A DNA stretch of 64,000 nt from Limnovirga soli (GCF_013106755.1 NZ_WHPF01000002.1:372001-436000), one strand, 5' to 3'; positions 9,674 through 19,009 are shown, counted from the first letter of the stretch. Notes: generated by a model from the letters alone, not told the origin. Made by a program: numbers and translations.

Positions 9674-11092
9674 TTATAATAAAGTAGATGGGCAAACATA
9701 ATCAGTTACCGCAAACATATTAGATTCTTTAAGGGCTTTAAAGCCACCTTCTATGTTTACCAGATGTTCAAATCCCCGGGCTTTTAAAATGGAAGTAAAT
9801 ATTACTGAACGATAGCCGCTGGCACAATGAATATAATGGGTTGCTTTTTTATCTAACAACAACATGCTATCATTAATAAAATCAAGCGGGGCATTGGTGG
9901 CGCCAATAAGATGTTCGCTATCGTACTCGCTTTTTTTACGAACGTCTATTATGCTGATATTGGGTTGCAGCTGCTGCAATAATGCCAAAGCATTTGCATC
10001 GATTGAATTGATTTGATCTGTTTCTTTTCCTGCATTTTTCCAGGCCTGTATGCCTCCTTTTAAAAAGCCAATAGCATAATCATAACCTACCCTTGCCAAA
10101 CGGGTTATTACTTCTTCTTCGCGGCCATCATCGGCCACCAATAAAAGCTGTTGTTTTATATCGGGAATTAATGCGCCTACCCAGGGTGCAAAATTGCCAT
10201 CAATGCCGATATTTATGGAGTTGGGAATATATGCTTTTGCAAAATCAGCAGTATTTCGGGTATCTAAAATCAGCGCACCGGTTTCGTTGGCGGCGGCATC
10301 AAATGCCTGGGGCGACAAAGCAATTTTGCCTCTTTTTAATACCTCATCTATACTATCGTAGCCCTGTTTGTTCATCATTACATTTAGTGGGAAATAGGCA
10401 GGTGGAGCTATTAATCCATTGGTTACTTCATGTATAAACTCTTCACGGCTCATATTTGGCCGAAGGGCATAATTGCTTGTTTTTTGATGGCCAAGCGTAT
10501 CAGTGGTTTCTTTACTCATATTTTTACCACAAGCACTACCGGCGCCATGTGCAGGATAAACGATTACATTATTGGGCAAAGGCATAATTTGATTACGCAA
10601 GGAATCGAATAGCAAACCGGCTAATTCTTCCTGTGTCATGTTTGCAGCTTTTTGGGCAAGATCGGGGCGGCCTACATCGCCAATAAAGAGGGTATCACCG
10701 CTGAATAAAGCTGTGGGTTGTTGCTTTTTATCAAATAATAAATAGCAGGAGCTTTCCATGGTATGGCCGGGTGTATGTAACACTTTAATTTTTATATCCC
10801 CTAATGTTAACCATTCCCCATCTGTTGCCACATGGGCTGCGAAATTGGGTTTGGCAGTTGGTCCATATACAATAGTGGCGCCGGTTGCTTTTGCCAGATC
10901 TAAATGCCCACTAACAAAATCTGCATGAAAATGGGTTTCCAATACATATTTTATTTGCGCATTGTTATTGGCAGCTCTTTCAATATATGGGGCAATTTCG
11001 CGCAGAGGATCTACAATAGCGGCTTCGCCGTTACTTTCTATATAATAAGCACCCTGTGCAAGGCAACCGGTATAAATTTGTTCAATTTTCAT
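9674..11092 (-). CDS. Metallo-beta-lactamase-fold persulfide dioxygenase-like protein with two rhodanese domains
   Basis: The start is placed at ATG 11092 (MKIEQIYTGCLAQGAYYIE), the typical N-terminus. The MBL domain (residues about 1-230) has THFHADFVSGH, HTPGHTMES, SGDTLFIGDVGRPDL and YPAHGAGSACG, as in ETHE1-like enzymes that oxidise glutathione or other persulfides. The first rhodanese domain (about 265-355) has VADDGRE where the catalytic loop should be, so it lacks the active Cys. The second (about 370-460) has HCASGYRS with the Cys in place. It sits between the YeeE pair and TauE, giving a sulfide/thiosulfate detoxification or assimilation cluster. Confidence 0.9.
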   Translation of the reverse strand: MKIEQIYTGCLAQGAYYIESNGEAAIVDPLREIAPYIERAANNNAQIKYVLETHFHADFVSGHLDLAKATGATIVYGPTAKPNFAAHVATDGEWLTLGDIKIKVLHTPGHTMESSCYLLFDKKQQPTALFSGDTLFIGDVGRPDLAQKAANMTQEELAGLLFDSLRNQIMPLPNNVIVYPAHGAGSACGKNMSKETTDTLGHQKTSNYALRPNMSREEFIHEVTNGLIAPPAYFPLNVMMNKQGYDSIDEVLKRGKIALSPQAFDAAANETGALILDTRNTADFAKAYIPNSINIGIDGNFAPWVGALIPDIKQQLLLVADDGREEEVITRLARVGYDYAIGFLKGGIQAWKNAGKETDQINSIDANALALLQQLQPNISIIDVRKKSEYDSEHLIGATNAPLDFINDSMLLLDKKATHYIHCASGYRSVIFTSILKARGFEHLVNIEGGFKALKESNMFAVTDYVCPSTLL

Positions 11093-11232
11093 AACAATGT
11101 ATTTGAGAATGCAAAAATGAGGTGTTGTTTTTACTTGGTAAATGACAAATATCACACAAGGAAAAACAAATAATATTAGTTGAAACTTACCAACACTATA
11201 CTATAGAATTTTTGTTGCCTTTTGAGCCTGTA

Positions 11233-11290
11233 GTACAAGTGTGCGACGCAAGTAAAGCCACATATTGCGCTAATGCCTGGCCAATAATAA
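11233..11290 (+). repeat. Dispersed element, copy 5
   Basis: A full core TACAAGTGTGCGACGCAAG is followed by TAAAGCC and a GCCTGGCCAATAATAA tail. It lies between tauE and the MBL-rhodanese gene, touching the tauE stop codon. Confidence 0.85.
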
Positions 11291-11291
11291 T

Positions 11292-12107
11292 TTACATATA
11301 TAGAGAGGTAATTTCTTTTATAATGATATAGATACCCATTACCAGCACAAACCAGCCAAAACCTTTTTTAAGGTTTTCGCCCTGTATTTTTTCCCCTAGT
11401 TTACTGCCAATAAAAATACCCGCTACAGCAACAGTTGTTATGGGCAATAATAATGGCCAGTTAACAGATGTATGATAAATATCGCCGGTAAAGCCTATTA
11501 AACTGTTGATAGCAATGATCATTAAGGAGGTTCCGATGGCATCTTTTACTGGTAGTTTAAACAAAAAAATTAAGGCAGGTATAATAAGAAATCCGCCGCC
11601 GGCACCCAATAAACCTGTAAGTAATCCAATACCAATTCCAATAAGGATGGTTTTGCCTTTTGAGGGTAATATGTTTTGAGTGTTTGTTTCAATCGGAGGC
11701 GCTGCGATAATCATTTTTGTGGCGGCCAATAACATTACTACGGCAAATAATATCATAGTAAGCAAAGACTTGGTAAATAAAAAACCACCCAGCGTAAATA
11801 AATTATCGGGAATATGATGCAGTAAAAATTTTCGGGTAACAAGTACGGTAATGGTTGATGCTATACTGAAGTAAATAGCTGTTTTTAAATTTACTAACCC
11901 CGCCCTGTAATTTTTTATAGCACCTACCAAACTGGTAGAGCCTACAATAAATAAGGAGTATCCGGTTGCTACTAATGGCGGTACACCAAAAAGGTAGACT
12001 AAAACAGGGATTGTTAATATAGAGCCGCCGCCACCAATAAGTCCCAGCGAAATACCAATAAGAATGGATGCTATATATCCTGCAGTCATCATGGTTATTT
12101 CTTGCAA
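11292..12107 (-). CDS. TauE/SafE-family sulfite/sulfonate exporter
   Basis: The 271-residue protein has about eight membrane helices and the two half-repeats of the family: SLGLIGGGGSILTIPVLVY at the N-terminus and GLLTGLLGAGGGFLIIPALI in the middle. TauE/SafE proteins export sulfite, sulfoacetate and related anions. Its place upstream of the persulfide-dioxygenase-like gene suggests removal of sulfite made by that enzyme. ATG 12092 (MMTAGYIAS) is an alternative start. Confidence 0.85.
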   Translation of the reverse strand: MQEITMMTAGYIASILIGISLGLIGGGGSILTIPVLVYLFGVPPLVATGYSLFIVGSTSLVGAIKNYRAGLVNLKTAIYFSIASTITVLVTRKFLLHHIPDNLFTLGGFLFTKSLLTMILFAVVMLLAATKMIIAAPPIETNTQNILPSKGKTILIGIGIGLLTGLLGAGGGFLIIPALIFLFKLPVKDAIGTSLMIIAINSLIGFTGDIYHTSVNWPLLLPITTVAVAGIFIGSKLGEKIQGENLKKGFGWFVLVMGIYIIIKEITSLYM

Positions 12108-12153
12108 AACTCCTATTTAGGTTTTGCATTGGTTGTAACTTTTGTCACAACCA

Positions 12154-12792
12154 CTATTTTGAGCAAATGCCTATACGTTGGTAAAGGTACTCATTAGTGC
12201 TAATATTTTTCAACATAAAGTCGGCAATATCGCCTGCATTAATGCCATTTTTAAACGGCTCTGGTTTAACATTTACACTGGTAATATATTCAACAGTTAC
12301 ATCTGCATCTTTAATATCCGGCGGGCACATTACTGTCCAGTTAAGTGATGATTGCTGCAGGTATTCAAAAGCTGCAAAATGTTCGGCACCTACTTCTTTA
12401 AACACTGCAGGATAATCCGGACTTAAGAAACGATATGTATAGGTTTCGTCATCCAATAAGCCCATGCCACCTACCGATAGGATTCTTTTTACACCCGCTT
12501 TCTCCATTTGCGCAACTATATTTTTCATGCCCAAACTGCGGGTTTGATCAATATTTTTAAAATTTCCGCCAAGTGCGGATAAAACAGCATCGCTGCCATT
12601 TACTGCATCAAAAACATCCTGCTCATCAAACACATAACCCTGCACTGCTTCCAGCATTTCGTTATGATTATCCGCATCAATTAACTTAGTTATATCGCGG
12701 CTAAAAGCCCTTACTTTATGGCCCTGGCCCAATGCCATTTGCACAATACGTTTACCCACCTGCCCTGTTGAGCCAAATACAGTAATTATCAT
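12154..12792 (-). CDS. NAD(P)-binding atypical SDR-family protein
   Basis: The 212-residue protein starts MIITVFGSTGQVGKRIV, an NAD(P) Rossmann motif (GxxGxxG). The internal ALGG and KRILSVGGMGLLDDE segments are those of NmrA/YwnB-like flavin-reductase-type proteins. The open frame continues upstream through a dispersed-element copy, but the Rossmann motif fixes the start at 12792. No Tyr-x-x-x-Lys catalytic pair is obvious, which fits the atypical SDR group. Substrate unknown. Confidence 0.75.
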   Translation of the reverse strand: MIITVFGSTGQVGKRIVQMALGQGHKVRAFSRDITKLIDADNHNEMLEAVQGYVFDEQDVFDAVNGSDAVLSALGGNFKNIDQTRSLGMKNIVAQMEKAGVKRILSVGGMGLLDDETYTYRFLSPDYPAVFKEVGAEHFAAFEYLQQSSLNWTVMCPPDIKDADVTVEYITSVNVKPEPFKNGINAGDIADFMLKNISTNEYLYQRIGICSK

Positions 12793-12870
12793 AATACAAT
12801 AATTTCTAATAAAATTAGACCAAATAAAGTTATTAATAAGAATAAACAATGTTAACCCTGCAGCAGGTTC

Positions 12871-12904
12871 TGCCCGGGCTTTACTTGCGTCGCACTCTTG
12901 TACG
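12871..12904 (-). repeat. Dispersed element, copy 6
   Basis: The core CTTTACTTGCGTCGCACTCT (start of 12879-12904) is complete. The tail is shortened to GCCCGGGC. It lies between ytxJ and the reductase-like gene. Confidence 0.8.
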
Positions 12905-12930
12905 GCAACAATTCTATGCAGCAAAAAAGG

Positions 12931-13272
12931 TTATTGCACAGCCACTACCTGATCGGTAAGCTCATAGGTATCAATGCCTAGATGGCTTTCATCATATACA
13001 CACTCACCGTTTTTTATAACCAGAATTTGAGGAGATTCGTGGTATACATCAAAAGTATGGGCTATGGCATCAGACAGGTGCCGGTATTTGATTAAATCCA
13101 GGTAATAATAATCTGCATTGGGTAAATTACCCGCATTTTCTAAACGCTTTAAGGCAACGCTACTAATATTACAGCGCGTACTGTGTTTAAATACTACCTG
13201 CGGGGTAATAGCAGATTTGGTTTTAATATCATCTATTTGCTGCTGCTCGGTAAGCGCAATCCATTGTAACAT
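12931..13272 (-). CDS. ytxJ: Bacillithiol-system thioredoxin-like protein YtxJ
   Basis: The 113-residue protein matches YtxJ in length and pattern. It has a VVFKHSTRCNISSVALKRL segment with a monothiol Cys (CNIS) in the thioredoxin-like active-site position, then YYLDLIKYR, SPQILVIKNG and a C-terminal helix. YtxJ is a putative bacilliredoxin that removes bacillithiol from proteins. Bacillithiol is made in several Bacteroidota. No bshA/B/C genes are in the window. Confidence 0.88.
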   Translation of the reverse strand: MLQWIALTEQQQIDDIKTKSAITPQVVFKHSTRCNISSVALKRLENAGNLPNADYYYLDLIKYRHLSDAIAHTFDVYHESPQILVIKNGECVYDESHLGIDTYELTDQVVAVQ

Positions 13273-13290
13273 AAGAATAAAGGAATAGGC

Positions 13291-13413
13291 TTATCTTCTG
13301 AAATAGTTTTTATCGTGTGAGGGGCAATTAGAGCCCTTTCTGCTTTCAAAGCAGGAAGAGAACATGGCTGCCATAAGGCTAACAAATAAAATGACTAAGA
13401 TCGATTTTTTCAT
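13291..13413 (-). CDS. 40-residue small lipoprotein
   Basis: ATG 13413 to TAA 13291 encodes 40 residues: a positively charged start (MKKSIL), a hydrophobic stretch and the lipobox MFSSC with Cys near residue 25, then a short Cys/Pro-containing tail ending NYFRR. Mini-lipoproteins of this layout (lipid anchor plus about 15 polar residues) are seen in many Bacteroidota. It is too short for most gene finders. Role unknown; it lies 18 bases upstream of ytxJ and may share its transcript. Confidence 0.65.
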   Translation of the reverse strand: MKKSILVILFVSLMAAMFSSCFESRKGSNCPSHDKNYFRR

Positions 13414-13585
13414 GATTCGATGTTTATATTGGTTATTTTAAGGATATGGACACACAAATTTACGATAAAACTCAAAAACCTGCCTTAATGTTGTGTTCTA
13501 ATTAAAAAATATTCTATTTGAAAGCATATTTTAAGGTGTATAGGCAGATTTATACCAAACCTTTTATGCTGCCAATACAACAGAA

Positions 13586-13640
13586 CGTACAAGAGTGCGA
13601 CGCAAAGGAAGCCAAATAAAACTTCAAAAGCCGGGTAAAC
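13586..13640 (+). repeat. Dispersed element, copy 7
   Basis: The core CGTACAAGAGTGCGACGCAA is followed after about 30 bases by AAGCCGGGTAAAC. It lies in the divergent gap between the small lipoprotein and the exonuclease; the rest of that gap (13414-13765) holds only the promoter box listed next. Confidence 0.8.
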
Positions 13641-13706
13641 CAGTCGCCTTTAGCTACTGATTATACACATTGATACCCATTTTTATAATGGCAAAGGCCT
13701 AACCAT

Positions 13707-13714
13707 TATCTTTG
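13707..13714 (+). promoter_or_regulatory. Bacteroidota -7 box TATCTTTG upstream of the exonuclease gene
   Basis: TATCTTTG matches the TAnnTTTG consensus of Bacteroidota primary-sigma promoters. It would start transcription near 13721, about 45 bases before the exonuclease ATG. No clear -33 TTTG is at the usual distance. Confidence 0.5.
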
Positions 13715-13765
13715 ACGCATATAATTTTTCTTTAACACCGCCATTATTGGGCTAAATTTTTTGTA

Positions 13766-14536
13766 ATGAAACTTGAGTTGCAGCGTCCGCTTGCTTTTAT
13801 TGATCTGGAAACCACCGGCATAAGCATTAGTAATGATAAAATTGTAGAAATAGCTATCGTAAAAATTATGCCCGATGGTAGTAAGCTGGTAAAACGCAAG
13901 TTAATAAACCCGCAAATGCCCATACCCAAAAATGCCAGCGATGTTCATGGCATAACTGATGAGATGGTTAAAGACGCCCCTACTTTTAAACAGGTAGCCA
14001 ATGAATTAAAGCAATTTATGGACAATTGTGATATGGGTGGTTATAATAGTAACCGATTTGATGTGCCATTATTAATTGAAGAATTTTCACGTGCCGGCAT
14101 GGACTTTTCTATTGATGGCCGTAAAATGGTGGATGCACAAAAGGTATTTCATCAAATGGAGCAAAGAACGTTAAGCGCAGCTTATAAATTCTATTGCGGA
14201 AAATCGTTGGAGGAAGCGCATAGTGCAGAAGCTGATGCAACGGCTACCTGGGAAGTGTTGGAAGCACAGGTAGAGCGATACCCTGCCTTAGGCAACACAG
14301 TAGAAAGCATTGTTAAGTTTACCGGAGAAGATGATATTGTTGATTTTGCACGTCGTTTTATAAAGGTTGATGGTATAGAGATTTTTAATTTTGGCAAACA
14401 TAAAGGCAAAGCGGTTACAGAGGTTTTAAAAGCCGAACCCCAATATTACGACTGGATGATGCGGGGTGATTTTGCGATTAATACCAAGCAAAAGCTTACT
14501 GAGATATTTAACCGCTCGCTGTTAAAAAAAGCCTAA
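13766..14536 (+). CDS. DEDDh 3'-5' exonuclease (DnaQ/RNase T-like)
   Basis: The 256-residue protein has all the DEDDh motifs: ExoI as FIDLETTG (residues 11-18), the HGITDEMV segment, ExoII as YNSNRFDVPLL and ExoIII as HSAEADATATWEVL with the His and Asp. The C-terminal 55 residues (FNFGKHKGKAV...) form the small DUF3820-like extension often seen in Bacteroidota homologues. It removes nucleotides from 3' ends; its precise substrate is not known. Confidence 0.9.
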   Translation: MKLELQRPLAFIDLETTGISISNDKIVEIAIVKIMPDGSKLVKRKLINPQMPIPKNASDVHGITDEMVKDAPTFKQVANELKQFMDNCDMGGYNSNRFDVPLLIEEFSRAGMDFSIDGRKMVDAQKVFHQMEQRTLSAAYKFYCGKSLEEAHSAEADATATWEVLEAQVERYPALGNTVESIVKFTGEDDIVDFARRFIKVDGIEIFNFGKHKGKAVTEVLKAEPQYYDWMMRGDFAINTKQKLTEIFNRSLLKKA

Positions 14537-14623
14537 TTGAAATTAAGAAACTATGTTTAGCATTGCCGGAATTTTGCGCATAGATTTATTAGTGTAATTT
14601 CGGCACTCATCACAAGCCATATT

Positions 14624-15418
14624 TTGGAAAAGCTAGTTATTATACCTACTTACAACGAAAAGGAAAATATTGCCGAAATTATTAAGGCCGTATTTGATTT
14701 ACAGCAAGGTTATCATATTTTGGTTATTGACGATAATTCTCCCGATGGCACTGCTGCCATTGTAAAATCATTGTTTCCCACCTATAAGAACCAGCTTTTT
14801 TTAGAGGAAAGACAAGGAAAACATGGTTTGGGTACCGCGTATATTCACGGGTTTAAATGGGCAATTACCAATGCCTATGATTTTATATTTGAAATGGATG
14901 CCGATTTTTCTCACAATCCACAAGATCTGGAACGTTTGTATAATGCCTGTAAATATGATGGCGCCGATGTAGCTGTTGGCAGCAGGTATGTGCCGGGTGG
15001 GCAAATAGAAAACTGGCCACTTGACCGCCATATTTATTCTAAAGGCGGGGCCCTGTATACACGTATTATTACCGGCATGAAAGTTAAAGACCCTACTGCC
15101 GGTTTTCTTTGCTATAAAAGGGCTACACTGGAAAATATAAACCTGGATGCCATAAAATTTGTGGGCTATGCTTTTCAAATTGAAATGAAGTTTGCCGCCT
15201 GGAAACTGGGCTTTATTATAAAAGAAGTGCCTATTGTTTTTAAAGACAGAAAGGTGGGTGTTAGTAAAATGAGCAAAGGCATTTTAAAAGAAGGTGTACT
15301 GGGCGTTTTAAAAATACAATGGAACAGTTGGTTTAAAGATTATCATCAAACAGTGCGGATAAAAAACCCTGCAACAAGCACTTTTTTTACCAGCGATGTA
15401 GCTGCTGAGCAGAAATAG
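14624..15418 (+). CDS. Polyprenol-phosphate mannose/glucose synthase (GT2)
   Basis: The 264-residue protein begins at TTG 14624 (read as Met); no ATG fits. GT-A motifs are VIIPTYNEKENI, DDNSPDGT and EMDADFSHNP (the D-x-D), with GSRYVPGG and the DPTAGFLCYKR acceptor-loop segment of Dpm1-like enzymes. It transfers a sugar from a nucleotide donor to polyprenyl phosphate at the cytoplasmic membrane. No membrane helix follows the catalytic domain, as in soluble Dpm1 forms. Confidence 0.9.
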   Translation: MEKLVIIPTYNEKENIAEIIKAVFDLQQGYHILVIDDNSPDGTAAIVKSLFPTYKNQLFLEERQGKHGLGTAYIHGFKWAITNAYDFIFEMDADFSHNPQDLERLYNACKYDGADVAVGSRYVPGGQIENWPLDRHIYSKGGALYTRIITGMKVKDPTAGFLCYKRATLENINLDAIKFVGYAFQIEMKFAAWKLGFIIKEVPIVFKDRKVGVSKMSKGILKEGVLGVLKIQWNSWFKDYHQTVRIKNPATSTFFTSDVAAEQK

Positions 15419-15457
15419 TTTTTTACAAACCTTTCTGTTATAGTTTCTTTGCATCAC

Positions 15458-16348
15458 ATGAAAGCAGCACTCATACGTTTACATACTGCGGTTTTTTTAT
15501 GGGGCTTTACCGGTGTACTGGGCAGGCTTATTTCCCTAAACGAGGGTTGGCTGGTTTGGTGGCGTATGTTAATTACCGCTATTACGCTATGGGTGTATTT
15601 CTACCTAACCGGTAAAATTGAAAGAATAAATACGCGCAGCTTTGTAAAAATTGCAGGCATTGGCACCATTCTCTCCATTCACTGGTTATTATTTTATGGC
15701 AGCATTAAATACGCCAACGTATCTATTGCCTTAACCTGTTTAGCAACAACGGGGCTTTTCTCCGCCATTATTGAACCACTATTTTTTAAAAGAAAAATTG
15801 ATTTACGAGAAATATTATTGGGCACTTTTGCGCTGGCCGGTATTACCATTATTTATTTTACCAATCTGCAATTTTCAATAGGTATTTATATTGGTCTTTT
15901 ATCATCAGTAGCTACGGTGGTGGTGTCGGTAATGAATAAAAAAATAGTAGGCGGTTATACCCCGCAGGCAATAACATTATACCAGTTAACCGGCGGCTTT
16001 TTAGGCTTAACAATGCTTATGCCATTATACAACTGGTTATTACACTCGCCCATACAAATACCACAGCAGTGGGATTGGCTTTGGCTTACCATACTGGCCT
16101 GTTTTTGTACTGTACTTACCTTTATTTTATATATAGGCGCATTACATAAAGTAAGTGCATTTACGGTAAACCTAACGCTTACATTGGAGCCGGTATATGG
16201 CATTATATTGGCATTTGCGGTTTACCACGAAAACAAATATTTAAGCCATTATTTTTATATTGGGTTTGCCTTTATTTTAATAGCGGTACTGTTGCAAATG
16301 AGGCGGCTGATAAAACAAAAACCGCAACCAGTATTACCCGATGCCTGA
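15458..16348 (+). CDS. EamA/DMT-family permease
   Basis: The 296-residue protein has ten hydrophobic helices in two EamA repeats: the first opens FLWGFTGVLGRLI, and the second ends NLTLTLEPVYGIILA, the typical last-repeat motif. It is a predicted drug/metabolite-type exporter of the inner membrane with unknown substrate. ATG 15458 is preferred over the in-frame TTG nine bases upstream. It follows the glycosyltransferase gene by 39 bases and may be cotranscribed. Confidence 0.9.
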   Translation: MKAALIRLHTAVFLWGFTGVLGRLISLNEGWLVWWRMLITAITLWVYFYLTGKIERINTRSFVKIAGIGTILSIHWLLFYGSIKYANVSIALTCLATTGLFSAIIEPLFFKRKIDLREILLGTFALAGITIIYFTNLQFSIGIYIGLLSSVATVVVSVMNKKIVGGYTPQAITLYQLTGGFLGLTMLMPLYNWLLHSPIQIPQQWDWLWLTILACFCTVLTFILYIGALHKVSAFTVNLTLTLEPVYGIILAFAVYHENKYLSHYFYIGFAFILIAVLLQMRRLIKQKPQPVLPDA

Positions 16349-16400
16349 TTGTTGTTAACCAACTACAGATTAATCATGTAGCTTTTCTTGCCACGCTCGG

Positions 16401-16424
16401 TTCAGGGTTCCTCCTTTGAGGCAG
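16401..16424. repeat. Second copy of the TTCAGGGTTCCTCC module
   Basis: TTCAGGGTTCCTCCTTTGAG here matches 8281 onward with one change over 23 bases. As at 8266, it lies next to a dispersed-element copy (16479). Confidence 0.6.
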
Positions 16425-16478
16425 CAATCATGTTTTGTTGTTTTTGCGGGCTGTTAAAAGCCCAATAGCATTACCACT

Positions 16479-16536
16479 GTACAAGTGTACGACGCAAGTA
16501 AAGCCGCATTTATATTGGATTGCCTGGCTCAAAAAA
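16479..16536 (+). repeat. Dispersed element, copy 8
   Basis: The core has one change (GTACAAGTGTACGACGCAAG). The tail GCCTGGCTCAAAAAATG is the clearest consensus tail in the window, and AAAAGCCCAATA precedes the core as in copies 3 and 9. It lies between convergent genes. Confidence 0.85.
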
Positions 16537-16546
16537 TGTATTTCAA

Positions 16547-18145
16547 TTAATGTGTAGCGCCAATAAAAACATTATGAGGCCCAATAGGCTTACCTAGAAA
16601 ATCTTTGACAGGCATATCCACACCATACATGGCTGATAGGGAAATTCCCTGTTTTAAAAGTTTACTTTTAATATCAGTAATAAATTGATCTTTATTGTAC
16701 AGATTAGATTTTCCTATTTTAAACCCGGGATCAAGTTGTACATTTTTTGAAAGACCAGCCACACTTTCCTGCCCATGTTGATTGGAGAGCCATGTAACAA
16801 CAGGTTCTAATGCATTGATGCTGGTTTTTACAAAAGCCTGACCACTTTTGAAAAAATAATTATTAGATACCAAATACAGCTGGCTGGTATCAATCGCATC
16901 GTCAATATACATAGCAAGGGCCTTACCGCCAGATGCAAAAATATTATTGGCTACCACCACTTTTTTAAATTCATGCCCCATGGTATATAATCCACTGGGC
17001 GTTCCATTTATCAAATTTGCATCATCGCAATAAACCGTATTGTTATACACAAAAGTATTTGTAACCTCATAATTTTTGGCTGCACCCCAAACAGCTATAC
17101 CGCCATAACTATTTTTACGACCATCGTTAACACTTACATTAAACCGGATAGTATTATTGGTAAAAGGCAATAATGCACCATATTCGGCCAGTAAATATCC
17201 GGCACCTTCGTTATCGTGTGAGTAGCAATATTGTATTATGCAATTGGATGATCCGCCATCAATATCAAAACCACCACCATCCTTATTTAATCCTGCATGA
17301 TTATGATGCGACTCGCAATATTGTATAATAGCGTTTTTACAAAGCCATACCCAAATCCCTACCGGCCCGCCTGCTGTACAGCGGTTATCTGCGCCATTTT
17401 CATAGGCTAAGCAATGTTCAATTAAAAGGTTGGCAACACCACCCATTACTATACCATTGCCGGAGTGATTATCTGTTTTACCAATAATACCCCGGTTATT
17501 AAAAGCTTTACAATTACTAATGATAAAATTGGTATGATGAAAAAGAGTTTGCCCGCCATAAGAACTTATGCCTGCCTGCCCATTATTGCTCGCTACACAG
17601 TTGCTAATTTTTACATTGTTAAATCCTTTAACTTCCTCTCCTTCTGCGCAGCTAAATAAAACACCTTCCTGTTTAAAACCTTTTACAGTGCAATTTTCAA
17701 CCCTTATTCCCTCACATTGTCTGTCTTTTTTGTCGGAATAAAAATGAATACCGGCACCATTATTAAAATCCACCCCGGATCCTCTAAATTCTAAATGCTG
17801 CAAATAAATATAAGAGGTATTATAACCAAGAAAACCGGTGGCATTTTCAGCGTTAATAATTGCATGCCCATTTCCATACGCACTAATTACAACAGGCTTT
17901 TCAGGTGTTCCACTATCTAAACTGTCTAATAATATTTCGCCATTAAAAACAGTACCACCTTCCAGCAATACAGTATCGCCTGGAGTAAATTGCATACTAT
18001 TTATTTTGCCTAAGGATCTCCAGGAATGCTGCGGGGTTAAACCATCATTGTTGTCATTGCCTGCCGCACTAATAAAATAATTATTCCCTGCATAACAGGA
18101 TACGATTATAAAAAAAAGCAAAGCAGTAAATAGTAATTTTTGCAT
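16547..18145 (-). CDS. Secreted right-handed beta-helix protein
   Basis: The 532-residue protein starts at ATG 18145 (MQKLLFTALLFFIIVSC). The N-terminus is a signal peptide, and IIVSC could be a lipobox. The body has the DUF1565-like opening NNYFISAAGNDNNDG, where N-x-G-L and WRSLGKIN mark the start of a pectate-lyase-like solenoid. Dozens of short N-rich coils follow (IEHCLAYENG, IIQYCESHHNHAG). This fold is common in polysaccharide lyases and adhesins, but catalytic residues cannot be assigned. It is 7 bases downstream of the next gene. Confidence 0.8.
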   Translation of the reverse strand: MQKLLFTALLFFIIVSCYAGNNYFISAAGNDNNDGLTPQHSWRSLGKINSMQFTPGDTVLLEGGTVFNGEILLDSLDSGTPEKPVVISAYGNGHAIINAENATGFLGYNTSYIYLQHLEFRGSGVDFNNGAGIHFYSDKKDRQCEGIRVENCTVKGFKQEGVLFSCAEGEEVKGFNNVKISNCVASNNGQAGISSYGGQTLFHHTNFIISNCKAFNNRGIIGKTDNHSGNGIVMGGVANLLIEHCLAYENGADNRCTAGGPVGIWVWLCKNAIIQYCESHHNHAGLNKDGGGFDIDGGSSNCIIQYCYSHDNEGAGYLLAEYGALLPFTNNTIRFNVSVNDGRKNSYGGIAVWGAAKNYEVTNTFVYNNTVYCDDANLINGTPSGLYTMGHEFKKVVVANNIFASGGKALAMYIDDAIDTSQLYLVSNNYFFKSGQAFVKTSINALEPVVTWLSNQHGQESVAGLSKNVQLDPGFKIGKSNLYNKDQFITDIKSKLLKQGISLSAMYGVDMPVKDFLGKPIGPHNVFIGATH

Positions 18146-18152
18146 GTAGCAT

Positions 18153-18872
18153 CTAGCTTTTATTACCCGAAATATACCTAACCAAACTTCTTTTTGCAAC
18201 AGGTAACAAAGTTTCCTCTACCGGAAAATGCAGGCCAGACTCAATAGCATATACTGCAGGATTTGGCAAGCCAGCACGGTTACGGATAAGGTCTAATTTT
18301 ATACTTTCGTAGGTATTGGAAAAACCCCTTACCCATGTATTAATAAATTCCGTTTTAATGCTCCTGTATTTTTCGTTGTGCTTTTCAAAAATGCTTAACC
18401 GGTAATAATATACACGGGTATCTTTTTTCTCTGTTTCACTTAAAAAAAAGTAGCCTTCATTTAATTCCAATGGTATTAAACCGATGGGATTAATGCTCAT
18501 TTTATCCTCTACAAACTCATAAATTTCTGTACCGCTTGATATGGTAAACTTCATTTTAGCTGCAGCATATTGAATAATATCTTCCAGTTCGGTCATCAGT
18601 TCATCATCCTCAATCATTTGCTGATACAACAATTGTAATTGTTGTAATTGCACTCCTGTAAATTTTTTAGGAAACTGCTCCTGCAGGTATTTCTTATTTT
18701 CTCTAAACGCAGTAATATTATTGTAATGAAAAATAATATCTGCCAGCTGAGGGTACAGCTTGTTCTCATTAAAACAGGCATTCACCTCTTTTAAATAAGC
18801 CAGTAAAGTGTATTTTTTTAGCTCAAAATCTATATAGCCATCTGCAAACCAGGTTTCTGATAGTGATTTCAT
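18153..18872 (-). CDS. Conserved-looking protein of unknown function
   Basis: The 239-residue soluble protein has no signal peptide or membrane helix. The first 160 residues are mainly helical and acidic. The C-terminal part has a repeated aromatic pattern (RVYYYRLSIFEK, TEFINTWVRGFSNTYESIKLDLIRNR). I do not recognise the family. Its stop codon is 7 bases before the beta-helix gene start, so the two are probably cotranscribed. Confidence 0.6.
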   Translation of the reverse strand: MKSLSETWFADGYIDFELKKYTLLAYLKEVNACFNENKLYPQLADIIFHYNNITAFRENKKYLQEQFPKKFTGVQLQQLQLLYQQMIEDDELMTELEDIIQYAAAKMKFTISSGTEIYEFVEDKMSINPIGLIPLELNEGYFFLSETEKKDTRVYYYRLSIFEKHNEKYRSIKTEFINTWVRGFSNTYESIKLDLIRNRAGLPNPAVYAIESGLHFPVEETLLPVAKRSLVRYISGNKS

Positions 18873-19009
18873 ATAAATAAGTTTTTCATATGGGTAATTT
18901 ACAACAAAAGCTGCAATGAAAAACTTACTTTGACTAATACCTTATTTGCTTTAAGTACAATTTAACCAAAAGCCAACACCACCATAAATAAAGTAATGAA
19001 CTCGGCTGC

